This document shows, piece by piece, positions 26,822 to 36,900 of a DNA stretch of 64,000 bases. Both the position numbers and the translations under genes were made by a program. The notes under the pieces were generated by a model. That model saw only the letters and a list, made by a program, of their open reading frames with translations, was not told where the DNA came from and ran no database searches. Position 1 is the first letter of the stretch. Every line of letters begins with the position of its first letter. Origin of the DNA: Clostridium aciditolerans (GTDB lineage: Bacteria; Bacillota; Clostridia; Clostridiales; Clostridiaceae). The stretch covers positions 1 through 64,000 of the forward strand of contig NZ_JAEEGB010000026.1 of NCBI RefSeq assembly GCF_016316925.1, in the 5' to 3' direction.

Positions 26822-27934
26822 CTATACCTTAATAGATTTTTCTTTGTCATTAAATTTTCTAACTTTATTTTCAAACCAGGTTCCAATATATATTTTTAGA
26901 ACTGCCATAATAGGAGAAGCTAATATCATTCCCCATATACCAAATAAGCTTCCGCCAACTGTTATCCCTAGTATAATTAAGAAAGGACTTAATCCTATCT
27001 TGCCACCAACAAGTTTAGGTTCCAAATACAATGAATCAAACTGCTGAAGCAATATTAAAAATAGCAAAATCCAAAAGGCTTTCTTAGGGTCATAAAATAG
27101 ATTTATTATAAAAGGTGGAATCATACCTATAAATGGTCCAAAATAAGGTATCATGTTTGTTATAGCTACTATTATAGATATAAGCAATGCATATGGAGAC
27201 TTAAATAAAATTAGTCCAACAAAACCTATAAGACCTATTATTAATGACTCTATAACTTTTGTACCTATATATAAACTTATTATATTATTTACATTCTTAA
27301 AAAAATCTATTATATAACTTGAATATTTTTCTTTAAAGGTTATACATGTCAAATTTTTAGCTATGCTTTTAAAATTCTCTTTATCAGCTAATATGTATAT
27401 GGATATTACTAATCCAAATAGTATATTTACTAAAGAACTAGTAAAGGATATGGTCTTTGACAAGATTATATTTAACCAATTAGATGTAAAAGAACCAAAT
27501 TTTTTCACTAAAGTACCTGCATTACTCTTTATAAAATCACTAGAATTAATCATCGTACTAGCTGTATGACTATATATCCATTTATAAAATTCTGATGTAA
27601 AATCAGGTACATTTTGAATAATCTCCATCACACTGCTAAATATTTTAGGAAGCAGCACCATGGAAAAAATCACTATCACTCCGATTATAAAAGCATATGT
27701 AATTAGTATGCTCTGTCCCCTTTTTAAGTTTAACTTTTTTTCTAAGAAGACCATTATAGGATTTAACATATACGCTATTATAAAAGCTAAAATAAATGGC
27801 GATAAAATTTTTGCTGCAGTGCCTATTATTGATAATATATTTTTATAATTTAAAATTAATTCAATACCTACAAATGATATAATTATAGCAACTATTAGAT
27901 CAAAATACTTAATTTTATCTTTATTAAAAAACAA
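26822..27934 (-). CDS. AI-2E/PerM-family transporter
   Basis: 370 aa with about eight helices. The C-terminal third carries the family-typical YFGPFIGMIPPFIINLF and LEPKLVGGKIGLSPFLIILGI stretches. The frame extends to 27985, but the TTG at 27934 has AAGGAGGGATATC directly upstream and gives the usual length. Relatives export autoinducer-2 or act as sodium/proton antiporters; which applies here is unknown. Followed by a 60-aa ORF in the same operon. A perfect palindrome overlaps its likely -10 region. Confidence 0.85.
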   Translation of the reverse strand: MFFNKDKIKYFDLIVAIIISFVGIELILNYKNILSIIGTAAKILSPFILAFIIAYMLNPIMVFLEKKLNLKRGQSILITYAFIIGVIVIFSMVLLPKIFSSVMEIIQNVPDFTSEFYKWIYSHTASTMINSSDFIKSNAGTLVKKFGSFTSNWLNIILSKTISFTSSLVNILFGLVISIYILADKENFKSIAKNLTCITFKEKYSSYIIDFFKNVNNIISLYIGTKVIESLIIGLIGFVGLILFKSPYALLISIIVAITNMIPYFGPFIGMIPPFIINLFYDPKKAFWILLFLILLQQFDSLYLEPKLVGGKIGLSPFLIILGITVGGSLFGIWGMILASPIMAVLKIYIGTWFENKVRKFNDKEKSIKV

Positions 27935-27958
27935 AAGATATCCCTCCTTGAAATTATA

Positions 27959-27988
27959 AAAATGATATATTAAATAATATATCATTTT
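27959..27988 (-). promoter_or_regulatory. 30-bp palindrome over the AI-2E gene promoter
   Basis: AAAATGATATATTA-AA-TAATATATCATTTT is a perfect 14-bp inverted repeat. On the minus strand TTGAAA, a 17-bp spacer and TATATT fit a promoter whose -10 lies inside it. It could be an operator, or an mRNA hairpin just 5' of the ribosome site. Confidence 0.5.
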
Positions 27989-28176
27989 TATAACTACTTT
28001 TCAATTATTTATTCTAATTTTATAGGTTTTTTAAAACCATTTATATTATAAAGCATTAATATAAGATTAAATAAGTTTTATATGCTTTCTTTATTTTCCT
28101 CGTAGTTTACACTTTACCATATGTTTCCTATATGGTAAAATAATTAAACAATGTGTATTAGAAAGGGGTATATAAA

Positions 28177-30150
28177 TTGGATAAAAATGCAAAGCAAGCA
28201 ATACAGTCCCTTGTTTTAACCTGTGTTGCTTTAAGTCTTTATTACTTTTCAAGTATATTAAATGTTACCTGTCTTCCCACTAATAAAGTATATGCTAGTT
28301 CTGAAATAAATGATAATATTTATAGTAACCCAACTATATTATGCCAGGATAGTTTATCTAATGAATCAAATATAATTCAAGTTAAGAAACAAATACCTGT
28401 ATACAGTAGTCCATCTAACTTAAAGGCGTTTATTGGCTTTATACAAGATCAGCAAGTTAAAATACTAAACAGGGAAGATTCCTTTTATTATATTGAATAT
28501 AATTCTGGAGATAGTATTTGCAGAGGATATATTCAGGAAAAATACTTAGCTTTAAATTTGCAAATACCAAAAGCTGATTACAGCAGAAGTAGACAATCAG
28601 TTCGTTTAAATAAATCTACTACAATATATACTGGACCTTCTGATAAATATACAAAAATAGATAAAGTAAATGGACAAGATATAATCCTATTATCAAAGGA
28701 AAGTAACTGGTATTTCATAGAGTACACTTATTCAAGTAATACTAAAAGAGGATATATTACTACCGATAGTATTACTAATTTATCTATTGCTACTCCGACG
28801 GCTTCAACAAATTCAACTCCTTTAGATGAAAAAATGAAGACACTATTTAATACTGCAGAATCTGAAATAGGTTTTATGGGGTCTGGTAAAGATAATAATA
28901 CTACAAAATATGGATTATGGTATGGAGTTGATAATATCCCTTGGAGTGCAACCTTTATTAGCTGGGTTTCAGACCATTCCAATCTCAAAGATATAATTCC
29001 TAAAACAGCATATTGTTCTGATAGTTTAAATTGGTTTAAAAGCAGAAAGCTATGGGGAGATACTCCTAAGGTAGGAGCAATTATTTTCTTTAAGAATCAA
29101 GATATTGATTATATGGGAATTGTTCAATCATTAAATAATGATAATACAATAACTGTGTTAGTAGGTGGATATCCCGTTAATAATTCAAAACAAGTTACAA
29201 AAATAACTATGGAAAGTAAAGATAATTCAATAATTGGTTATGGGTATCCTCAGTATTCCTTATCTGGACTTGGTTATTATGAAGAAAGTGGACATGCCGT
29301 CGTGTATAGTGGACCTTCAGATCAGTATGCACAAACAGGACAAATTGATAATGAAATGGTGAAGATATTAAATGAGGAAAATAATTATTTATTTATTGAA
29401 TACAATCTTTCGGGAATAAAAAGTAGAGGCTATATTAATTCGAACTATGTACCCACAGACTCAAAAATCACAACAGCTAATTATAATGACAAGAAACTAG
29501 GTAAGGCTACTAAACTTATAACTGTATATAAGGGGTCCTCAACAAGCTATACTACCGATGGTTTCATAGAAAATCAAGAAGTAGCAATTTTAAATAAGGA
29601 AGATAACTGGTATTTCATTGAATATACTAATGAAAATATCAAAAAAAGAGGATATGTTTCAGCTGATTACGTAACAATAGTTGTCCCACCTAGTAAAAAT
29701 ACGATAAAAGAAGGTAACAACAATTGTGAAACCATAGATGGTAGAAAATATATTTATAAATTTACAAATTCAATAATAACCTCTTATGATCACCAAGGCT
29801 ATGCTGCCGCAGGAGAAAACTATTATTGTGATGGAAGCGGCAATATAGTTGCTGCACATAATATGAGAGCAGGAACAGTTATCTATATTCCCGACTTAAA
29901 ATATATAAATTCAACAGGCATTTTTACCGTTGGAGATACAGGGGGACCATTCTTTGATTTTGATATAAACACTACCCAAAATATAGATAAAGGTTCTCAC
30001 GATGTTTATGTATTAAGTTGGGGAGATGGTCCAATGATGCAATCCTTTGAAGCAGCTAAAGAAGAACAAATAAGGTATGGACAATGGAATAGATTTAAAA
30101 AAATGTATGAAAACTATACCTTCCAAACGGAAAACTTTAGACAACCATAA
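28177..30150 (+). CDS. Exported wall-associated protein: SH3b x4, degenerate CHAP-like domain, 3D domain
   Basis: 657 aa, TTG start with AAAGGGG. A signal/membrane segment lies at residues 10-30. Bacterial SH3 repeats lie at about 68-125 and 141-198, a CHAP-like domain at 218-360, two more SH3 repeats at 366-423 and 437-495, and a C-terminal 3D (double-psi barrel) domain at 530-640 with VGDTGGPFFDFDIN. In active CHAP enzymes PWCAxFVSW and HVGIV hold the Cys and His. Here they read PWSATFISW (Ser257) and YMGIV (Tyr312), so amidase activity is unlikely. The 3D domain may be the lytic-transglycosylase-like unit. Monocistronic. Confidence 0.8.
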   Translation: MDKNAKQAIQSLVLTCVALSLYYFSSILNVTCLPTNKVYASSEINDNIYSNPTILCQDSLSNESNIIQVKKQIPVYSSPSNLKAFIGFIQDQQVKILNREDSFYYIEYNSGDSICRGYIQEKYLALNLQIPKADYSRSRQSVRLNKSTTIYTGPSDKYTKIDKVNGQDIILLSKESNWYFIEYTYSSNTKRGYITTDSITNLSIATPTASTNSTPLDEKMKTLFNTAESEIGFMGSGKDNNTTKYGLWYGVDNIPWSATFISWVSDHSNLKDIIPKTAYCSDSLNWFKSRKLWGDTPKVGAIIFFKNQDIDYMGIVQSLNNDNTITVLVGGYPVNNSKQVTKITMESKDNSIIGYGYPQYSLSGLGYYEESGHAVVYSGPSDQYAQTGQIDNEMVKILNEENNYLFIEYNLSGIKSRGYINSNYVPTDSKITTANYNDKKLGKATKLITVYKGSSTSYTTDGFIENQEVAILNKEDNWYFIEYTNENIKKRGYVSADYVTIVVPPSKNTIKEGNNNCETIDGRKYIYKFTNSIITSYDHQGYAAAGENYYCDGSGNIVAAHNMRAGTVIYIPDLKYINSTGIFTVGDTGGPFFDFDINTTQNIDKGSHDVYVLSWGDGPMMQSFEAAKEEQIRYGQWNRFKKMYENYTFQTENFRQP

Positions 30151-30157
30151 ATAGAAA

Positions 30158-30197
30158 TATGGGAAAATAGCTCAACTTTCGAGTCAATTTTCCCATA
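30158..30197. terminator. Bidirectional terminator
   Basis: TATGGGAAAAT/ATTTTCCCATA stem enclosing a second small hairpin around CTTTCGAG. It lies between convergent genes ending at 30150 and 30208. Confidence 0.75.
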
Positions 30198-30207
30198 GAA
30201 ATATTAT

Positions 30208-31323
30208 CTATTTTAAGTTATCTGGGTTTAGCCCCTTTAATTCATCAACTACAAATAAACCGTCTTTTCTTATTAATACGTCATCAAAATAAATTTCTCC
30301 ACCACCATATTCAGGTCTTTGTATATATACTAAGTCCCAATGCACTGAAGACTTGTTTCCATTAAAGCAATCATCATAAGATGCTCCTGGTGTAAAGTGG
30401 ATTGATCCCGCTATCTTTTCATCAAATAAAGTTTCTTTCATTGGCTTTAATATATATGGGTTAACTCCTATTGCGAATTCTCCTACATATCTTGCACCTT
30501 CATCTGTATCAAATACTTTATTTATTCTTTCTGTATCATTTGCTGTAGCTTTTACTATTTTACCATCTTTAAATTCAAGTCTTATATTTTCATAAGTGAA
30601 TCCATTATATACTGCTGGAGTATTATATGTAATATAGCCATTAACAGAGTCCTTTACTGGAGCTGAATAAACTTCTCCATCTGGAATGTTTAACTTTCCA
30701 TCACATTTTATAGCATTTAGTCCTTTTATAGAAAATCTTAAATCTGTTCCCTCTCCTTTTATATGCACTTTATCAGTTTTGTTCATTAACTCAACTAATG
30801 CATCCATAGCCTTTGACATTTTACCATAATCTAAATTGCATACATTAAAATAGAAGTCTTCAAAGGCCTCTGTGCTACTTCCTGCTGCTTGAGCCATAGC
30901 CGGCGTTGGGTATCTTAAAACTACCCATTTAGTTTTAGGAACTCTTATCTCACCATGAACTGGCTGCCAAAACTTTTTCATAACTAGAGACATATTTTCA
31001 CCAGGTACATCAGAGGTTTCTGTTAAGTTGCTTGGAGCTCTGAGCCCTATATATGCATCCATATCAGACATTCTCGCAGCTTCATATTTTGCCATCATTT
31101 CTAGCTGTTCTTCATTGCAGCTCATGTATAACTCTCTATCAATTTCTGGTAACTTATTTGTTACAAAGGGAATTCCTCCAGCTAAATAAGTTTGCTTTAT
31201 TAATTCAAGAGTTAAAGGATTTGGTGTTCCTATAGTTTCTATTAAAACCTTTTCACCCTTTTGAATACTACAAGAGTAATTAATTAAATTCTTTGCAAGT
31301 GTTATTATTCTTGGATCTTTCAT
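30208..31323 (-). CDS. M29-family aminopeptidase (AmpS/PepS-like)
   Basis: 371 aa, normal family length. MKDPRIITLAKNLINYSC at the N-terminus, the metal-site motif HIKGEGTDLRFSIKG, GEFAIGVNP, and HFTPGASYDDCFNGNKSSVHWD toward the C-terminus match the M29 thermophilic aminopeptidase family (dinuclear metal, cytoplasmic peptide turnover). Start ATG with TGGAGGAACTGTT. Alone in its unit. Confidence 0.9.
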   Translation of the reverse strand: MKDPRIITLAKNLINYSCSIQKGEKVLIETIGTPNPLTLELIKQTYLAGGIPFVTNKLPEIDRELYMSCNEEQLEMMAKYEAARMSDMDAYIGLRAPSNLTETSDVPGENMSLVMKKFWQPVHGEIRVPKTKWVVLRYPTPAMAQAAGSSTEAFEDFYFNVCNLDYGKMSKAMDALVELMNKTDKVHIKGEGTDLRFSIKGLNAIKCDGKLNIPDGEVYSAPVKDSVNGYITYNTPAVYNGFTYENIRLEFKDGKIVKATANDTERINKVFDTDEGARYVGEFAIGVNPYILKPMKETLFDEKIAGSIHFTPGASYDDCFNGNKSSVHWDLVYIQRPEYGGGEIYFDDVLIRKDGLFVVDELKGLNPDNLK

Positions 31324-31613
31324 AACAGTTCCTCCATTTTTAAGTTTTTTAACATGACCTTAGTATAAACATATATAAATAATCATATTACATACATTAT
31401 AGTATATTCACTCTTTTTAATCAAAAATATAAACAAAATTCTTAGCTTTATTTGTTAATATTGCCTAAATATGAATTTTCCTATTTTAGAACATATATTA
31501 ACTTTTTATAAACAATGGTAATTTAATATTAATTCTATTGCTTTTCATAAGGCAATATCATATCATATATTTCTGGGTAATAAATACCATTTTGAAAAGG
31601 AGGAAACTTTTTA

Positions 31614-33326
31614 ATGCATTTAATAGAGAATTTTAAAGTAAAAACTAAGCTTATTTGTACCTTTTTAATCGTAGCAATACTTATTTGCATTGTTGGAATA
31701 ATAGGTATGAGCGGTCTAAGCAAAACCGCAAAAAATTCAGAGGAAATGTATAATAATAACCTTCAATCCGTTTATATTATGACTGATTTAAAAGAAAACT
31801 TAGCAGAAGTTCAAATGGACATTCAAGCACTAATTTTTGTTAAAGATTCTTCTAAAAAGCAGCAATTAGAAGATAGCATTAAGAAAATTGAAATTGAAAA
31901 TAATGATTACCTGAAAAAATATGAAAGTATTTATATGTCTGATAAGGAAAAAGAGATCTACGGAAAGTTTAAGCAAGAATTTCAAGATTATGGATCCAAG
32001 TGTGAAAATTTGCTTAAGCTTATCAATGAAGAAAAGTATTCTGAAATCCTAGTACCATATCAAGATATTTCTAAAGTAACTGATACCTTGATGGCTCAAA
32101 TGGACAACTTGATTAAGGATAACTTAGACAGTGCTAACGCTGCTAATGCTAATAATCACTCAGTATTTGTTGGTTCAAATACTTTAATACTTATAATTAT
32201 GATTGCAGGTATAGGACTCTCAATACTTTTAGGTCTTATTGTAACTATGGACATAACAAAACCACTATCAAAAATAAAAATATATGCTGAGAGTATTTCT
32301 AACTATGATTTCTCCACTGAATGGAAAGTTTCGAGAAAAGATGAATTCGGCCAAACCATTTCTGCCTTATCTAGTGCTCAGGAAAATGTTCGCAGGTTAA
32401 TAAAAGATATAATAGAAAATTCATCGGTTATAAATGAATCCAGCAATGAACTTTCCAAAGCAACAAAAGAAATTGCACATGGTCTAACAATTATAGACGA
32501 CTCAGCACAAAAAATAGGCAGCATAACCCAAGAGTCTAACGCAGCAACTGAGGAAATCAGTGCGTCAATAGAAGAAGTAAACTCCAGTATAGGAGAACTG
32601 GCACAAAAAGCAACGGATGGAAGTACTAATGCAAGTGAATTTAAAGTTCGAGCTTCTAACGTTCATAAGAATGCCCAGAGCGCCATTGAAAATATAAATA
32701 ATATGTATGATGAAAAACAACTCAATATAATTAAATCTATTGAGGAAGGTAAAGTAGTTAGTGAAATTAAAGTTATGGCTGATGTTATAGCCGGTATTGC
32801 GTCTCAAACAAATTTATTGGCATTAAATGCTGCAATAGAAGCAGCCCGTGCTGGCGAACAAGGAAAAGGATTTGCAGTGGTTGCTGAAGAGGTCAGAAAA
32901 TTGGCTGAACAGTCTTCTCAAGCTGTATCAACAATTCATAATACTATTTCTAAAATTCAAAATGCCTTTGATAATCTTTCTGAAAACAGCAGCGAGATTC
33001 TAAAGTTCATGAACTCTAAGGTTGTTCCTGAATTTAGTACATTTGTATCTATAGGAACACAATACAGTAGTGACGCTGATTTTGTAAATGGTATGTCTCA
33101 GGAGCTTGCATCTATGTCAGAAGAAATAGACGCAACAATTACTCAGATATCTGAAGCAATACAAAATGTATCTAGTGTCTCACAAAGATCCTCAGAAGGC
33201 TCTAGTGATATAATAAATAATCTTAACAAAGTAACTAATGCGATGTTAGAGGTGTCTAATTCTGCTATGAGCCAAAAAGAAGTATCCGATAAATTACTTC
33301 AATTAGTTGAGAAATTTAAAATATAG
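31614..33326 (+). CDS. Methyl-accepting chemotaxis protein (4HB-type sensor)
   Basis: 570 aa. TM1 at about 12-33, an all-helical extracytoplasmic domain of about 155 residues (4-helix-bundle type), TM2 at about 192-215, HAMP at about 216-268, then the signalling domain with tip [19 protein letters not shown]. Compared with textbook receptors there is an extra segment on both arms ([20 protein letters not shown] and [19 protein letters not shown]). The same insertion is found in the receptor at 56007-58001. Start ATG with AAAGGAGGAA. Ligand unknown. Confidence 0.92.
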   Translation: MHLIENFKVKTKLICTFLIVAILICIVGIIGMSGLSKTAKNSEEMYNNNLQSVYIMTDLKENLAEVQMDIQALIFVKDSSKKQQLEDSIKKIEIENNDYLKKYESIYMSDKEKEIYGKFKQEFQDYGSKCENLLKLINEEKYSEILVPYQDISKVTDTLMAQMDNLIKDNLDSANAANANNHSVFVGSNTLILIIMIAGIGLSILLGLIVTMDITKPLSKIKIYAESISNYDFSTEWKVSRKDEFGQTISALSSAQENVRRLIKDIIENSSVINESSNELSKATKEIAHGLTIIDDSAQKIGSITQESNAATEEISASIEEVNSSIGELAQKATDGSTNASEFKVRASNVHKNAQSAIENINNMYDEKQLNIIKSIEEGKVVSEIKVMADVIAGIASQTNLLALNAAIEAARAGEQGKGFAVVAEEVRKLAEQSSQAVSTIHNTISKIQNAFDNLSENSSEILKFMNSKVVPEFSTFVSIGTQYSSDADFVNGMSQELASMSEEIDATITQISEAIQNVSSVSQRSSEGSSDIINNLNKVTNAMLEVSNSAMSQKEVSDKLLQLVEKFKI

Positions 33327-33346
33327 ATTTATATAAAAATTAAAAT

Positions 33347-33389
33347 AAACACTATCAGCTTATTAAATCTAGATAAGCTGATAGTGTTT
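33347..33389 (+). terminator. Intrinsic terminator of the chemoreceptor gene
   Basis: AAACACTATCAGCTTA/TAAGCTGATAGTGTTT, a 16-bp perfect stem with an 11-base loop, 20 bp past the stop. Confidence 0.85.
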
Positions 33390-33466
33390 GCTTTATAATA
33401 CTTCTATTTTTCTCAGTAGTTATAGCTAATTTTTTTTAAAAATAAGACCTATGTAGTAATTAAATG

Positions 33467-33790
33467 TTAATATTCGATTACTACAGCTGTTCCAGATACT
33501 GTTACCATAAGCATTCCGCCGCCTTGACCAAGAACTTCATAGTCAACATCTACTCCAACTACAGCATTAGCTCCCATGGATTGCGCTCTTCTTTTCATTT
33601 CCTCTATAGCATTATCTCTTGCATTAATTAACTCGTCTTCATAGGTTTGAGATCTTCCACCAACTAAATCTCTTATTCCAGCCATAAAATCTTTAACAAA
33701 GTTTATCCCTGAAATAACCTCTCCAAAAACTACTCCCTTATACTCTACTATTTTCTTTCCCTCAATTTGCGGTGTTGTTGTAACTATCAT
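33467..33790 (-). CDS. UPF0145 / YbjQ-family protein
   Basis: 107 aa, full length for the family. [18 protein letters not shown] near the start, [21 protein letters not shown] (split by position) and GVDVDYEV in the middle are the standard signature, formerly called putative heavy-metal-binding. Cytoplasmic, biochemical role unestablished. Start ATG with GGGAGG. Confidence 0.9.
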   Translation of the reverse strand: MIVTTTPQIEGKKIVEYKGVVFGEVISGINFVKDFMAGIRDLVGGRSQTYEDELINARDNAIEEMKRRAQSMGANAVVGVDVDYEVLGQGGGMLMVTVSGTAVVIEY

Positions 33791-33947
33791 AATTTACCCT
33801 CCCATAATATAAATATGCAATTTTTTCTAAGACAATAATACCATATCTAAAATATTATCGTCAAGTATAATATATTATATTTAATTAATTTTAATATCAC
33901 AATATAAGTTATTAAATAACCTTTACAAAAGCACTTATTAGTTTATT

Positions 33948-36900
33948 CTAATTTTTTATCTTTTCTTTTGCCGCACTAGTTGCATATAGAACACAGGTAA
34001 TAAGTCCTACAATCCAGTGGATGCCAAAGACTGCTCCCCATAATCCATATAACTTCAACTTATTAAAATACTTTTTAGCAAAGGAGTTAAACAATTCTTC
34101 AATTTCTCTAGGCTCCATATAATTAATCTGCTGCTCTGTAATTCCTCTAAAGTCAATAGTACTTATAATCTTAGAAAAATTCTGTGAAGCACTATCTAAA
34201 ATTGAGTTAATTACTATTTGAGATAGATTATCCTTTGTAGAAGCATCAATAATATTTAAATCATTCCCTATAATATCATTTATTATGTTCTGTACTGTAT
34301 TTCTTATTTCTGCATCTAATTCTTTATTCTGCAGTATATCTTCTAATACATTTAATGCGCATACATTAAACTCCCTTAGATCTAATAATTCACTACTTTT
34401 CTTTTGTTTTAACACATTAGATAATTTCTGTATAAACTGTGCAATGCTATCTTTCATAGAGTTGCTATTTGAAATTGTTGTACATATCTTATAGGATATG
34501 TCCTCAACATATTCATTATCTATTCCTTTTACAAGCCCATTAACTTTTATTGATAATACTAACTCTTCTAAAATTTTATAGGTAAGCTTTGCATATTCAT
34601 TTGTTAGCTTTTGCTTTTTTTCAACAATATTATCTTTTAATTCCCCGGAAATAAAGTTTAATTCTTCTTCAAAAACTTCTATTATATCTTCAATTTTATT
34701 AATAGATAAAACGCTTAAGTATTCTCTTAATTTAATATCAGTTATCCAATTAAACATACTGTCTGTAATTTTAATAATTTTATCATTTAATCTAAAGTCA
34801 TTTTCATCAATAAAATTATTAATAACTTCTAAAACTTCTTTATGTTGAAGTCCTATATTTAAGTTTCCAACAGTACCATTGTAAATCTTATTGTCAATAA
34901 AACTACCTAATAGTTCGTTAAGCTCCCCTTTTTTAGATTCAATGAAGGCGGGGAATTTATCATTTACAAGATCATCAACAACAGAAGCTACTATTTTATC
35001 TCCACCAAGCATGTTGTATCCCATTAGTTCAAAAAAGTTTAAACTTTCCTTTGTTGTAGTAATGGCAACTTCTGAAATAACCTGCCTGTTATTGCTTAAT
35101 CCACTTACAATAGCTTTTACTGTGTTATCCATTATATAGCTAAAATTACTTTCTATTATGTTTGTTAAAGCTCCACCAAATAACTCTCCTATTTTTCTAT
35201 TAGGATTGAGCTCTTTTGACGTAATGCTTTCTATCCAATTTAAAATTTTAGTTCGTGTTTCTTTTGAACTAACTTTATCACTTATTAATTTTCCAAAATA
35301 ACTTTTCCACTTGATAACATTTTCTGGACTAATCATTTCATTAACTGAATTATTGATTACATTTTCGTACTTATATGAGAGCATCATCAATAACTCATTT
35401 CTTTTATCATCTCTGTTCGTATATGATAATAACTTATCTATTTCTTCTTCAACTTTGTTAGTCAGCTGTTGCTCAAAAGACTTTCTAAACTGCTCTGGAA
35501 TTATTCTTGAAATCTCTTTATCGTATCTAAAAATACTCTCTAACCCATCATATATCTTCATATTAGAGTTTCCTATTTTAGATAATACCTTTTCCTTTAA
35601 TTGTTTTTCAATTTCAGAAAAATCTATATTAGCAATATCCAAATTATCAGCCTTATTAGTCAGAGAATCAGATATGCTACTTTTATTTCTTTCAATTAGC
35701 TTTTTAATATATTCAAAAGCTTTATCACTAATAACATATGAATGGCTATCTAAAAAATCTACTACTATCTTATAGTTATCCTTTGAGATTAGTTCTTTCA
35801 GTGAATTATGAATAGCATCCTTATTTTTATTAAATAGCTCTTCCATGCTGCTTTTTTTCAAAAGCTCTTCATCTACGAAAGTACTCATAGATTTTGCAAA
35901 CTTAGGCTTTCTACTTACTATAACTCCCGGTGTAAATGGAATTTTAATTCCAAATAGTCTTTTTTCATTATAAGGTTTGAAAAGCATTGCTAGTGCCTGA
36001 ACGTTAGTAAGCCAACCTACAAATCCATAGACTACTATACTTATAAGTGTAGCTGTTAAATAATTATACTGTGTAACTGAGGTGTCAAAGAAATACATAC
36101 CTATACCAATTACAGCTCCAAGCATTGCACCAATTACAGTAATTGGCTTCATTTCTTTACCCATGAATTCTTCAATCATCAATTGAAGTTCTTCATCTTT
36201 TAAATCATGTAAGTTAGTGGATACAGCCTTTTTTATATTGCCATTTAATATATACTGCAGATTGTTTTTCAGTATTAAAACTATAGAATTTGATAAATTG
36301 TCATTAACATCTTCTATATCATTTATTTCATCACATAATATTTTTAAATTCATATCTCTACAGTTTTCTAAACTTTTTTCTGCTTTATTTGATACCTCTT
36401 TTACAACTTCATCTAATAAAGTATTTTTAAGCTCATCATTTAATCCACTATACAAATTAAGAGAATAAATAGACTTTTTTAGTTCATCAGAAAGCAAATC
36501 TATTATAGTACTTTTATTATCCTGCATTTTCCCTATAACTGTTTTTTTAATGTTAGTATAGTTAGAAGATAAAGTTTCTTCGCTTATAAGTTTTTCAAAA
36601 CTTATATTGTTAATATCTTTTAACCTTTTAGTAACCTCTGCAGTTATAGTTTTAGTAACTTTTTCTGTGTATATATATTTATATTTTAAAGTACTAGTTA
36701 TTGATTTTTTAACATGCTTTTCAAAGATATTGACCAAATCTAAGCTGAAGATATCTTTCATTTTTATGTTTAAGAGTCCACAGAAATAATCTTCTGGTAT
36801 ATAGTCAATGTAGTTGGCAAGATTATAATTTATAAAATTCCCAAAACTTTCTTCTGCGAATATCTTATTTTTTTCTAATTTTAATATTATATCTGATACT

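Noticed and set aside
31535-31723. Minus-strand 62-codon frame at the start of the chemoreceptor gene
   Set aside because: Antisense to the receptor's first helix and promoter region, no ribosome site.
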